DNA of 64,000 nt, from assembly GCF_900109045.1 (NCBI RefSeq), contig NZ_FNYL01000006.1, positions 1-64,000 of the forward strand, in the 5' to 3' direction. How positions within the stretch are numbered: the first letter of the stretch is position 1; each line of letters opens with the position of its first letter. The notes beneath the pieces were generated by a model. The model was given only the letters and a program-made list of their open reading frames with translations, searched no databases and was not told the DNA's origin. Positions 18,072 to 26,131 of this stretch are shown piece after piece. Source of the stretch: Dyadobacter sp. SG02 (GTDB lineage: Bacteria > Bacteroidota > Bacteroidia > Cytophagales > Spirosomataceae). The translations under genes were made by a program, and so were the position numbers.

Positions 18072-18224
18072 AGCGCTGAAAGCGCTGGCGCGAAGGTTTC
18101 CTTCGCGTCTGATATTCGCAGGCCTCCGGCCGGTCCGTACCGCAGATCGCTTTGCAGTATAGACCGGCCGGAGGCCTGCGAATCGTATGTACGAATCAGG
18201 AGATTCGTACCAGCGCAAGCGCTG
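18072..18224. repeat. Nested inverted repeats between susD-like and isomerase genes
   Basis: The core is a perfect 22-bp inverted repeat, 18114-18135 against 18162-18183, around a 26-base loop. Beside it are a hairpin GTACGAATC/GATTCGTAC (18189-18197 / 18202-18210), a hairpin near CGCGAAGG/CCTTCGCG (about 18089-18106), and AGCGCT-rich ends (18072 region and 18211-18224) that can also pair. It ends at the stop codon of the minus-strand isomerase. It resembles a REP/BIME-like element or a compound bidirectional terminator. Confidence 0.6.
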
Positions 18225-19085
18225 TTATTCCTTAATACTTTTAATGTAAGCGATCGTCACGGGAATCTGCTTCAAATACGAAGGGCTTTCATCCTCTATA
18301 AAATAATGCTTGATACCCACTTTCTTCGCCGCTTTCAAAGTTGCCGGGATGTCTATCTGGCCTGTTCCCAGTGCTACGTCGTTCGTAGTTGGCGTACCGC
18401 CTGAGAGGTCGCCTTTTACACCTTTTTTGAGGTCTTTGAGGTGCATCAGCTTCCAGCGGGTGGGGTATTTCAAAAGCAGTTTCGCCGGATCTTGTCCAGG
18501 GAATGCGGTCCAGAGGACGTCCATTTCGAAGTTAACGTATTCCGGATTGGTGTTTTTAACAATGTAGTCAAACAATGTGCCGTCTTCGTAAGGCACAAAC
18601 TCGTAGCCGTGGTTATGGTAGGTAAGCGAAATACCGGCTTCTTTCAGTTCTTTACCGGCCTTATTGAAATCTGCGACCGCTTTTTTCGCGGTTTCCAGGT
18701 TGAAATTGCCTTTTTCGTGAGGAATCCAGGCTACCATCACGTAGGTAGCGCCCAGGATTTTGGCATCCTTAATGGTCTGTTCGGTGCTTTCGCTCAGCTT
18801 TTTGTAGTCCGCTCCGATGGATTTCATTTTAATACCGCGTTTGTCGAGTTGCTTGCGGAGTTCTTCGGTGGTCATGCCGGCAATGGGGCCACCCTCCATT
18901 TCCGTCACGCCGAGGGATTTAATAGTATCCAGCGTCGCTTCAATGCCCTTGCCCCAGCTGCCGCGGAAAGTATATGCCTGTAACCCGATCGGCGCGGTAT
19001 ACACTTTGCCCTGCGCAAAAAGGTCGCTCCCGCCCAGCAATGCAGCCGCCAGACAGCCCAGACCGATTAGTTTTTTCATTGTCAT
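18225..19085 (-). CDS. Exported sugar phosphate isomerase/epimerase-like TIM-barrel protein
   Basis: A 286-residue AP-endonuclease-2/xylose isomerase-like TIM barrel with an N-terminal signal peptide (GLGCLAAALLGGSDLFAQG). Typical blocks are GLQAYTFRGSWGKGIEATL, LTYHNHGYEFVPYEDGTLFDYI, FEMDVLWTAFPGQDPAKLL, MHLKDLKKG and the final HYFIEDESP, which carry the metal-binding Glu, Asp and His residues. Related exported proteins occur widely in Cytophagales next to uptake systems and in 3-keto-sugar pathways. The precise reaction is unknown. It is convergent with the SusC/SusD unit, so a shared role is possible but not shown. Confidence 0.85.
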   Translation of the reverse strand: MTMKKLIGLGCLAAALLGGSDLFAQGKVYTAPIGLQAYTFRGSWGKGIEATLDTIKSLGVTEMEGGPIAGMTTEELRKQLDKRGIKMKSIGADYKKLSESTEQTIKDAKILGATYVMVAWIPHEKGNFNLETAKKAVADFNKAGKELKEAGISLTYHNHGYEFVPYEDGTLFDYIVKNTNPEYVNFEMDVLWTAFPGQDPAKLLLKYPTRWKLMHLKDLKKGVKGDLSGGTPTTNDVALGTGQIDIPATLKAAKKVGIKHYFIEDESPSYLKQIPVTIAYIKSIKE

Positions 19086-19139
19086 TTCGTTGATTGTTTT
19101 AGATAGGTATTCTTTAAAGCAGCACCTGTGATTGATATA

Positions 19140-20516
19140 CTAAAACCCGTCGGCCTTGATCTGCTTTTCGCTCACCTCGCCATATTTTTTAAGCTGCTCT
19201 TTAATCTCCGAGGCCTTTCCTACAAACACAAATTGCAGCTTGTCTTTCGGGAAATAGGTGGCGATAATTTCTTTCGCCTGCGCTACCGTTAGTCCATCCA
19301 CTTTGGATTGGAATGTATTGATAAAACTCTCGTCGAAGTTATAGGTAAACATATCCGTCAATAATCTCGCCAATGCTCCTGCCGATTCGTAATCCGGCGG
19401 GAAATCGCCTTTCACATACGCTTTCGCGGACGCGAGGATTTCTTCGTTGATACCGGTTTTGTGAAGGCTGTCCAGCACGCTCAATGCCATGTCGATCGCC
19501 GGAACGGTTGTGGAGTTTTTGGTAAAAGTGCTGATCCCGAATGTGCCTGCGTATTTGTAGCGGGTGAAACGGCTGCCTGCACCGTAAGTCAAACCTGAAT
19601 TTACACGCAATGCATCGTTCAGCCAGGAAGTAAACCGGCCTCCCAGAATGGTATTGATCACCACCACCGGCACGTAATCCGGCGAGTTGTAGTCGATACC
19701 TTTGCCGCCGATCATGAACGTGGTTTCGCGGGCGTCGTCCTTGTTCACCAGTAGTACGCGCGCTTTGTCAAATTCCAGGTTGGGCGCCACGCGTTTCACC
19801 ATTCTCGCAGGCGCTGTTTTCCATTCACCGAATAATGCGGTAATCTTCTTCTTCATATCGGCCGCCTTGAAATCGCCGACGATCGAAATAGCACCTTTGC
19901 CGGTGGTGTAATTGCTTTGGTAAAATGCTTTCACTGCCGCTACATCAATTTTCTCGACCGTTGATTTGCTCCCGGTCGTGGGCGTCGCGTAAGGGAAATT
20001 GCCGAACAGAAATGTATTGTAGTAGTTGCCGATCACCTGCCGCGGGCTTTCCTTCGCCTGCGCGAGTTCGAGTAATGTCCGCTGTTTGTGTTTATCGAAT
20101 TCGGTGGCGTCGAATACCGGGTGTATGAGTACCTGCTGGATCAGTTCGAATAGTTTTTCCTGGTCTTTCACGGCAAATGAAGCTGCCAGACCTGCATTGT
20201 CCTTTGAAGCATAAGTAGAAAGGCTCGCGCCGACGTAATCGGTCATTTCTTCGATTTGCGCCTTGGTGTATTTCTGCGTGCCGAAAAGCAATGCGTCGGC
20301 CGTCAGGCTTGCGAGGCCGTAACGCTCGCCGTCGTTGATCGAACCGGCATCGAATACCGCCGAAACGTTGATCAGCGGTACCTCGTGTTGCTCCATCAGG
20401 TATACGGTGAGCCCGTTTTTGAGTTTGAATGTCTCGTAGGGAGGTACTTTGAAATTATTCTGCGCCTTAGCCGCCAATGCACACAAGGCGAGTACCAGCA
20501 TTAGTATGTTTTTCAT
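19140..20516 (-). CDS. M16-family metallopeptidase-like subunit lacking the zinc motif
   Basis: A 458-residue exported (signal ends ALAAKAQ) insulinase-fold protein. At the position where M16 enzymes carry HxxEH it reads SLTADALLFGTQKYTKAQIEE, so the zinc-binding residues are missing and it should be catalytically inactive. It keeps the C-terminal NAALRVNSGLTYG block of the M16 regulatory half. It follows, after 23 bases, a gene for the zinc-containing subunit; in M16B enzymes such pairs form heterodimers in which the inactive chain closes the cavity. The role is therefore structural. Confidence 0.88.
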   Translation of the reverse strand: MKNILMLVLALCALAAKAQNNFKVPPYETFKLKNGLTVYLMEQHEVPLINVSAVFDAGSINDGERYGLASLTADALLFGTQKYTKAQIEEMTDYVGASLSTYASKDNAGLAASFAVKDQEKLFELIQQVLIHPVFDATEFDKHKQRTLLELAQAKESPRQVIGNYYNTFLFGNFPYATPTTGSKSTVEKIDVAAVKAFYQSNYTTGKGAISIVGDFKAADMKKKITALFGEWKTAPARMVKRVAPNLEFDKARVLLVNKDDARETTFMIGGKGIDYNSPDYVPVVVINTILGGRFTSWLNDALRVNSGLTYGAGSRFTRYKYAGTFGISTFTKNSTTVPAIDMALSVLDSLHKTGINEEILASAKAYVKGDFPPDYESAGALARLLTDMFTYNFDESFINTFQSKVDGLTVAQAKEIIATYFPKDKLQFVFVGKASEIKEQLKKYGEVSEKQIKADGF

Positions 20517-20539
20517 TCCAATTTAAATTTGAATGGCTG

Positions 20540-21862
20540 TTATTTCGATTTTTCGGGAAGCAGGTAACCTACCGTCCGGTTGCGCTCGGTGAAATATTGG
20601 GCCGCTACGCGTTTGATGTCGTCGACCGTGACCTTTTTGTAGTTCTCTGGCGCTTCGAACATCTTTTTATAGTCGCCAAAAAACACATCGTACGTCCCGA
20701 GACTGTTGGCCTTTCCATTGATGGTTTCCAGCGTGTGATAGAATTCCATCAGCTTCTGGTTTTTCACTTTCTGCAATTCCGCGTCGGTTACCCCATTCTG
20801 GATGACCATATCGATCTGTTTTTCAATGGCTTTTTCAAGGTCAGGTGCTGAGACGTTGTCGCCAGCCACACCGAAAACGACAAATAATGTCGGGTCGAAG
20901 CCATTATCAAGACCGGTGGAAACGCTGGAAGCGATGGTCGTATCCATCACCAGCGATTTCACCAGCCGAGAGGAATTACCCGAGCTCAGCAAACTGCTGA
21001 ACAGGTCGAGCGCGTAGTAGTCTGCGTGGGCCGTTTCGGGGACATGGTAGGCGAGGATGATATTCGGCGTGGTAATGTCCTTGTAAGTAGTCACGCGGCG
21101 CTCGCCATTCTGTGGCGGCTCCACGGTGCGGATCTTTGGGGGCAGGCCACGCGCGGGCAGCGGTGCCATGTATTGGTCGGCCAGTTTTTTGACCTCATCA
21201 AACTTAATATCACCTGCCACCACAACGGTCGCATTGTTGGGCGAATAATAGGTTTTGAAATAATTCTCCAAATCGGATTGCGTCCAGCTTTTAATGTCGG
21301 ATTCAAAGCCGATCACCGGGAACATATAAGGATGCTCCTGGAATGCGACGGATTGCACCAGCTCGCCCAGTAGCCTGTAATTGCTGTTTTCCAGCCCGGT
21401 ACTGCGTTCGGAAAGTACCACGCCGCGCTCGCTTTCGACCATTTTAGGATCAATGGAAAGGTGGCCGATCCGGTCGGATTCAAGTTTGAAAATCGTTTCC
21501 AATGCGTCTTTTTGAAACCAGTCGGTGTAGACGGTCACGTTTTCGGAAGTGTAAGCATTGTTGGAACCGCCGTTGGCTTCCATTACGCGGTCGAACTGCT
21601 TCGGGCCGTAGTTTTTGGAACCGTTGAACATCATGTGTTCGAAGAAGTGGGAGAGGCCGGTAATGCCGTGGACTTCGTTTCGCGAGCCGACTTTCCAGAA
21701 AAGGTACATATTCGCGGTCGGGATCGAATGGTCTTCCAGGACGAGGAATTTCATGCCGTTGGCCAGCGTGAAACCTTTCACATCCTCCGGCCTGGTTTGT
21801 GCATGCGCGACGCCGAGGCCCGTGAATGCGGCGGCGGCGATCAAGAGTTTTCTTAGCTTCAT
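20540..21862 (-). CDS. M16-family zinc metallopeptidase, catalytic subunit
   Basis: A 440-residue exported protease (signal residues 1-21, ending VAHAQ). The inverted zinc motif is in GLSHFFEHMMFNGSKNYG: His-x-x-Glu-His with the downstream Glu in ESERGVVLSE. The second half carries the inactive repeat. It probably degrades peptides in the periplasm together with the inactive partner encoded 23 bases downstream. It is transcribed away from the EEP hydrolase gene, with the promoters in the 159 bases between them. Confidence 0.9.
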   Translation of the reverse strand: MKLRKLLIAAAAFTGLGVAHAQTRPEDVKGFTLANGMKFLVLEDHSIPTANMYLFWKVGSRNEVHGITGLSHFFEHMMFNGSKNYGPKQFDRVMEANGGSNNAYTSENVTVYTDWFQKDALETIFKLESDRIGHLSIDPKMVESERGVVLSERSTGLENSNYRLLGELVQSVAFQEHPYMFPVIGFESDIKSWTQSDLENYFKTYYSPNNATVVVAGDIKFDEVKKLADQYMAPLPARGLPPKIRTVEPPQNGERRVTTYKDITTPNIILAYHVPETAHADYYALDLFSSLLSSGNSSRLVKSLVMDTTIASSVSTGLDNGFDPTLFVVFGVAGDNVSAPDLEKAIEKQIDMVIQNGVTDAELQKVKNQKLMEFYHTLETINGKANSLGTYDVFFGDYKKMFEAPENYKKVTVDDIKRVAAQYFTERNRTVGYLLPEKSK

Positions 21863-22021
21863 GAAGCGAGGATTGTTAATGAATGTGTAATGATAATGAA
21901 AAATGCCTGACTCGCTGAAATTTGATTGGATGATAAACCGAAACGGGTTACCGGGCGGCGTTAATTCTGGATTTCAAACGCTATTTTTGGCGCATTATTT
22001 ACCTTAATCTTCGTACCACCG

Positions 22022-22819
22022 ATGAAAAAGTACTTCTTACCATTGTTTATGCTCCTGTCCGCCAACGTACTAGCCGGTACGTTGCCCGACCAGCCCGCAA
22101 AAAAGCAACGCTTCAAAGTGATGACCTACAACATCCACCACTGTAACCCGCCCTCGGCTGGTGACAAAATCGATGTGGAAGCGATTGCGAAAGTGATCAA
22201 TGCCGAAAAGCCTGATTTCGTGGCATTGCAGGAAGTCGACGTCAATACCGAACGTTCCGGTAAAGGCAAAAACCAGGCGCAGCAACTGGCCGCGCTTACC
22301 GGCATGAAATTCTATTTTTCCAAAGCGATCGACCACCAGGGAGGCGACTATGGTGTGGCTGTTCTGACAAAATTCCCGATCGTCGACTCGGCGAAGTTTG
22401 CATTGCCTATCCGCCCGGAATTGAAAGAAGAAGACCGCACGATCGCCGCGGTAACCGTGAAGCTGCCGGATAACCGCAAACTGATCTTCGCCAGCACGCA
22501 TTTGGGTTTAAAGGAGCCTAACCGCATTCATCAGGCGGAAACGATTATGGAGCATTTTGGAAAAACTGAAATGCCGATGATCCTCGCCGGCGATTTCAAT
22601 GCTACGCCCGAAAGCCCGGTAATCGCCTATTTCGACAAGTATTTCACGCGTTCCTGCACAGATTGCAAGCCGACCATCCCGGTGGAAGTGCCGAAAAAGA
22701 CAATCGATTTCATCATGCACAAGCAGGGTAACCAACTGAAAAGTGCCAATACGAAGGTGATCGACGAGAAATATGCATCGGACCACCTGCCTGTGACGGC
22801 GGAGTTTACATTAGATTAA
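22022..22819 (+). CDS. Secreted endonuclease/exonuclease/phosphatase-family hydrolase
   Basis: A 265-residue metal-dependent phosphodiesterase-fold protein with a signal peptide (residues 1-18, ending NVLAG). The EEP motifs are clear: MTYNIHHC, the metal Glu in FVALQEVDVN, GDFNATPES and the terminal SDHLPVTAEF. Secreted members act on nucleic acids, phosphoinositides or sphingomyelin; the substrate cannot be chosen from sequence. Its last 14 bases overlap the 3' end of the convergent FAN1-like gene. Confidence 0.88.
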   Translation: MKKYFLPLFMLLSANVLAGTLPDQPAKKQRFKVMTYNIHHCNPPSAGDKIDVEAIAKVINAEKPDFVALQEVDVNTERSGKGKNQAQQLAALTGMKFYFSKAIDHQGGDYGVAVLTKFPIVDSAKFALPIRPELKEEDRTIAAVTVKLPDNRKLIFASTHLGLKEPNRIHQAETIMEHFGKTEMPMILAGDFNATPESPVIAYFDKYFTRSCTDCKPTIPVEVPKKTIDFIMHKQGNQLKSANTKVIDEKYASDHLPVTAEFTLD

Positions 22820-24533
22820 TGTTCTCCTTGATCCAGTTCACCCGCACGATCCGGCTCTGTACGCCATGCTCGGCAAAGAAATGCTGCCAATGCAGCTGCC
22901 GCGACGAAAGGTGGTCCGTAGGCGATTTGATTTCGATGAATGCGTAGTCGTCGTCGTTCCAGACCAGCAAGTCGGGAAAGCCGCGGGTGTTTTCACGGAG
23001 GTTCAGCGCCATTTCGAGCATGATCTTGTGGATCTTTTCGGGGCTCAAAAGGGAAGTTAAAGTCAAAACTTTGTCCAATGCGCCGTCATACCACGGCACG
23101 AGCACATTGGTAATGCCGTATTTATCTGTAAATGTTTGTGTAACGAGCTCGTCGATGATCTCCCGCGAGTGCGCGGCGGCGAGCCGTTCTTTCAACTGTT
23201 CCGACCGTTTGAAATAGAAATCGGGCAGGAAGAAGTCCGACGGAATGCGTTGCAGCGGGTTATGGATCGTCTGGACATTGGTATCATAAATAATATCCCA
23301 GAACAGCAGCCCGAACAATGCACGCCATGGTTCGTTTTCGCTAAAAAACGCATTGTAACCCTGCTCCTGGTAATAGGTTATCGCACCGAATTCCACCCGG
23401 AAACGAAAGGAAACCGGTACTTCAATCGCTTCGGCAGCTTTTAAAGCCTGGGTCGTCCTTTTGACGGTCCGGGCTTTTTTGTTTTTAATCTTTTCATAAA
23501 AATCGAGGCTGAAAAAGCGCTCGTCGGCATTCTGCGGGCTTTCGGCGATTTCCTCGCATAAGGCCAGTGCTTCGTCGATTTCACCCAGGTTATAAAGCAA
23601 TCGCACGCGCCGCTCGCGGGCGGGGGCGTCGCTCGTGAGCTGGTAGATGGTAAGCGCCTGCGAAAGCATTTTCTTGCGTTCCAGCCAGGCACTTACTTTT
23701 AATATAAATGTATTGAATGAAGGTAATGCCTTATGGCTGAGCCCGGTGCCGCTTGCTGCCTGCCAGTTCATAAACCAGTCGTAAATCTCTTCCGGCGGCA
23801 GGTCTTGTTTGATAATGTCGAAAGTTTCCTTCATCAGCGACACCATCAATGTATCGTCTGCATCCTTCCGCGTATCGAACTGAATAGAAAGGTATTGCTC
23901 GTCGAACGATTGAAACCGCACGTGCCCCAGGTCGCGAACGACAAATTCGGTCATATCGGCATAGCGGTTGCCGAAGAAGAGAAACTTCATCAGCATTACC
24001 TCTGCTTCGAACGATACTTTCACCACTGGTTCCAATGCTCCGATCACCTCGCAAAGCACGGCAAAATCATATTCGTACAGCAACCAGCGCACCAGATCGG
24101 GCTTTTTAATGCTTTTCGAAGGCATAATGTCCGGTTGGAGCAGTTTCGTGAATTCCAGCAATTCGGGTTTGGTGAAAAGATCGATCACCTCCGTGAACCG
24201 GCTTTCGTGCGCTTCACAGAGCGTTTCGATAAAGTCGCGTTCGAGCAGTTCGGTGAGCACGGCGGGCATGTCCCCGATTTCGGAGTAGGAGAGGCTATTG
24301 CTACGGAAAAACGATTTGCTGCGGTTGCTGAAACGGATAAAGAGGCATTGCGCGTCTTCCGAAAGCGACTCGTAATTGTCCAGGAATTCCAGCTCGCTCC
24401 CGTGCAGGATGTGCGCGTAGCGCTTGCGTACGAACGCGAGCACGTAGTTGAAATATTCGAGATAGTATTTGGGCGGTAAATCCGTGGGAAACACCTGTTC
24501 CTGGGCGAACGGATCGGTCAATTCGGCAGACAA
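22806..24533 (-). CDS. FAN1-like nuclease (VRR-NUC domain)
   Basis: A 575-residue cytoplasmic protein. The C-terminal VRR-NUC domain (about 525-570) carries GFPDLLVWNDDDYAFIEIK, SPTDHLSSRQ and an Arg-rich strand; the PD...ExK residues match the catalytic motif of human and Pseudomonas FAN1, including the LSxxQ that follows. The upstream helical part (about 100-450) is FAN1-like in length and shape, including a TPR-like stretch. FAN1 cuts 5' flaps and helps repair interstrand crosslinks. The start at 24533 is a TTG, since no ATG lies in the first conserved part. It is not linked to other repair genes. Confidence 0.85.
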   Translation of the reverse strand: MSAELTDPFAQEQVFPTDLPPKYYLEYFNYVLAFVRKRYAHILHGSELEFLDNYESLSEDAQCLFIRFSNRSKSFFRSNSLSYSEIGDMPAVLTELLERDFIETLCEAHESRFTEVIDLFTKPELLEFTKLLQPDIMPSKSIKKPDLVRWLLYEYDFAVLCEVIGALEPVVKVSFEAEVMLMKFLFFGNRYADMTEFVVRDLGHVRFQSFDEQYLSIQFDTRKDADDTLMVSLMKETFDIIKQDLPPEEIYDWFMNWQAASGTGLSHKALPSFNTFILKVSAWLERKKMLSQALTIYQLTSDAPARERRVRLLYNLGEIDEALALCEEIAESPQNADERFFSLDFYEKIKNKKARTVKRTTQALKAAEAIEVPVSFRFRVEFGAITYYQEQGYNAFFSENEPWRALFGLLFWDIIYDTNVQTIHNPLQRIPSDFFLPDFYFKRSEQLKERLAAAHSREIIDELVTQTFTDKYGITNVLVPWYDGALDKVLTLTSLLSPEKIHKIMLEMALNLRENTRGFPDLLVWNDDDYAFIEIKSPTDHLSSRQLHWQHFFAEHGVQSRIVRVNWIKENINLM

Positions 24534-24817
24534 AACGGTTACTTTTTGAGTTGATGAAGAAATAAAGTTACCAAAAATATCTATTTCAGGATATTAAAAT
24601 TATCAGTGATTTTCCCATGGAAAACGGAACGGCTACCGCTGCCCGGCAAGTACGGGACGGTTTATATTAAAATTTGGTTAATTCCTGTTTTTATAGAAAA
24701 ATGAAAGGTAAAAATAGGATTATAGCTATTAAGCGCGCCGCCTTTTCTGAAAAGCATAGTATATAATTAAGAAATTGATTTACATTTGCTCTCTATGGAA
24801 AACAATTTTACCTGCCC
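24534..24817. other. AT-rich intergenic region upstream of pgk
   Basis: This stretch separates the divergent FAN1-like and pgk genes. It is richer in A+T than the genes around it. A -7-like element TACATTTG lies at 24781-24788. An eight-codon open frame starts at 24795 and its TGA (24819-24821) overlaps the pgk ATG. A 21-codon open frame begins near 24701. No other structure was seen. Confidence 0.5.
24781..24788 (+). promoter_or_regulatory. Putative -7 element of the pgk promoter
   Basis: TACATTTG matches the Bacteroidota -7 consensus TAnnTTTG and ends 29 bases before the pgk start. A good -33 TTTG at the usual distance is not visible, so this is a tentative call. Confidence 0.4.
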
Positions 24818-26008
24818 ATGACAACATTAGATTCTTATGATTTTTCAGGGAAAAAAGCCCTGGTTCGCGTGGATTTCAATGTCCCGCTTAATGAAAAATT
24901 TGAGATCACGGACGATACCCGTATCCGTGCGACCATTCCTACAATCAGTAAGATTCTTAATGACGGCGGTTCCGTCATTTTAATGTCACACCTGGGTCGC
25001 CCCAAGGACGGTCCTACCGAAAAGTACTCCCTGAAACACCTGGTAAACCCGCTTTCCCTGATCCTGGGCAAGACGGTGAAGTTTGCCGACGATTGCATTG
25101 GCGAAAGCGCTACGGAGCTGGCCGCTGCATTGCAACCGGGAGAAGTTCTGTTGCTCGAAAACCTGCGTTTTTATAAAGAAGAAGAAAAAGGTAACGAAGA
25201 ATTCGCCGAGAAACTTTCGAAACTGGGTGATGTGTGGGTAATGGATGCATTCGGTACCGCACACCGCGCGCACGCTTCCACAGCTGTGATCGGTAAATTC
25301 TTTGCGGATAAAGTTTGCGGTTATGTAATGCAAGCGGAGCTGGATAACGCGGAAAGACTTCTGGAACATTCAGAAAGACCTTTCACTGCGATCATGGGCG
25401 GTGCTAAAATTTCCGACAAAATCCTGATCATCGAACGCCTGCTCGACAAGGTTGATAACCTGATCATCGGCGGCGGTATGTCCTATACATTCTCCAAAGC
25501 ACAAGGCGGAAGCATCGGCAAGTCGTTGCTCGAAGCCGACAAGCAGGACCTTACTTTGGAACTCATTGAAAAAGCGAAAGCGAAAGGTATTAACCTGGTA
25601 TTACCGGTGGATACCGTTATCGCCGACAAATTCTCGAACGATGCCGAGCGTAAAGTGGTAGAAGCCGGTAACATTCCCGACGAGTGGGAAGGCCTCGATA
25701 TCGGTCCTGAAACTGCCAAAATTTTCAGCGATATCATCAAAAACTCCAAAACTGTACTCTGGAACGGCCCGATGGGCGTATTCGAGTTCCCGAACTTCGC
25801 GCAAGGAACCAATGCAATCGCTGAGGCGGTGGTGTCGGTAACCGAAGAAAACGACGCATTCTCACTCATCGGTGGTGGCGACTCGGCTTCGGCGATCAAC
25901 AATGCAGGTTACGGCGACCGCGTGAGCTACGTTTCAACCGGTGGCGGCGCATTGCTCGAATACATGGAAGGCAAAGTTCTTCCGGGTGTTGCCGCATTGC
26001 AAGCGTAA
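24818..26008 (+). CDS. pgk: Phosphoglycerate kinase
   Basis: A 396-residue glycolytic enzyme that transfers phosphate from 1,3-bisphosphoglycerate to ADP. The N-domain signature [14 protein letters not shown] is at about 9-22, the substrate-binding SHLGRPKDG near 55, the [14 protein letters not shown] block near 107 and the C-domain [13 protein letters not shown] near 350 with the end block [19 protein letters not shown]. Length is standard. It is monocistronic, with a strong terminator 33 bases after its stop. Its ATG overlaps the stop of a short upstream open frame. Confidence 0.97.
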   Translation: MTTLDSYDFSGKKALVRVDFNVPLNEKFEITDDTRIRATIPTISKILNDGGSVILMSHLGRPKDGPTEKYSLKHLVNPLSLILGKTVKFADDCIGESATELAAALQPGEVLLLENLRFYKEEEKGNEEFAEKLSKLGDVWVMDAFGTAHRAHASTAVIGKFFADKVCGYVMQAELDNAERLLEHSERPFTAIMGGAKISDKILIIERLLDKVDNLIIGGGMSYTFSKAQGGSIGKSLLEADKQDLTLELIEKAKAKGINLVLPVDTVIADKFSNDAERKVVEAGNIPDEWEGLDIGPETAKIFSDIIKNSKTVLWNGPMGVFEFPNFAQGTNAIAEAVVSVTEENDAFSLIGGGDSASAINNAGYGDRVSYVSTGGGALLEYMEGKVLPGVAALQA

Positions 26009-26040
26009 GCATTTCACTTTTTAGGTTTATATCAAAAAAG

Positions 26041-26071
26041 AAATCCATCCCGCACATCGCGGGATGGATTT
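26041..26071 (+). terminator. pgk terminator
   Basis: A perfect 13-bp stem, AAATCCATCCCGC (26041-26053) against 26059-26071, around the loop ACATC; the right arm ends in TTTT. It lies between pgk and the 3' end of the convergent receptor gene and, having an A-rich left side, could serve both strands. Confidence 0.85.
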
Positions 26072-26131
26072 TCTGCATAACAAACCTAACTAATTTATGA
26101 ACACTGGTCTCGTTCGACCGGAATTCCACTT

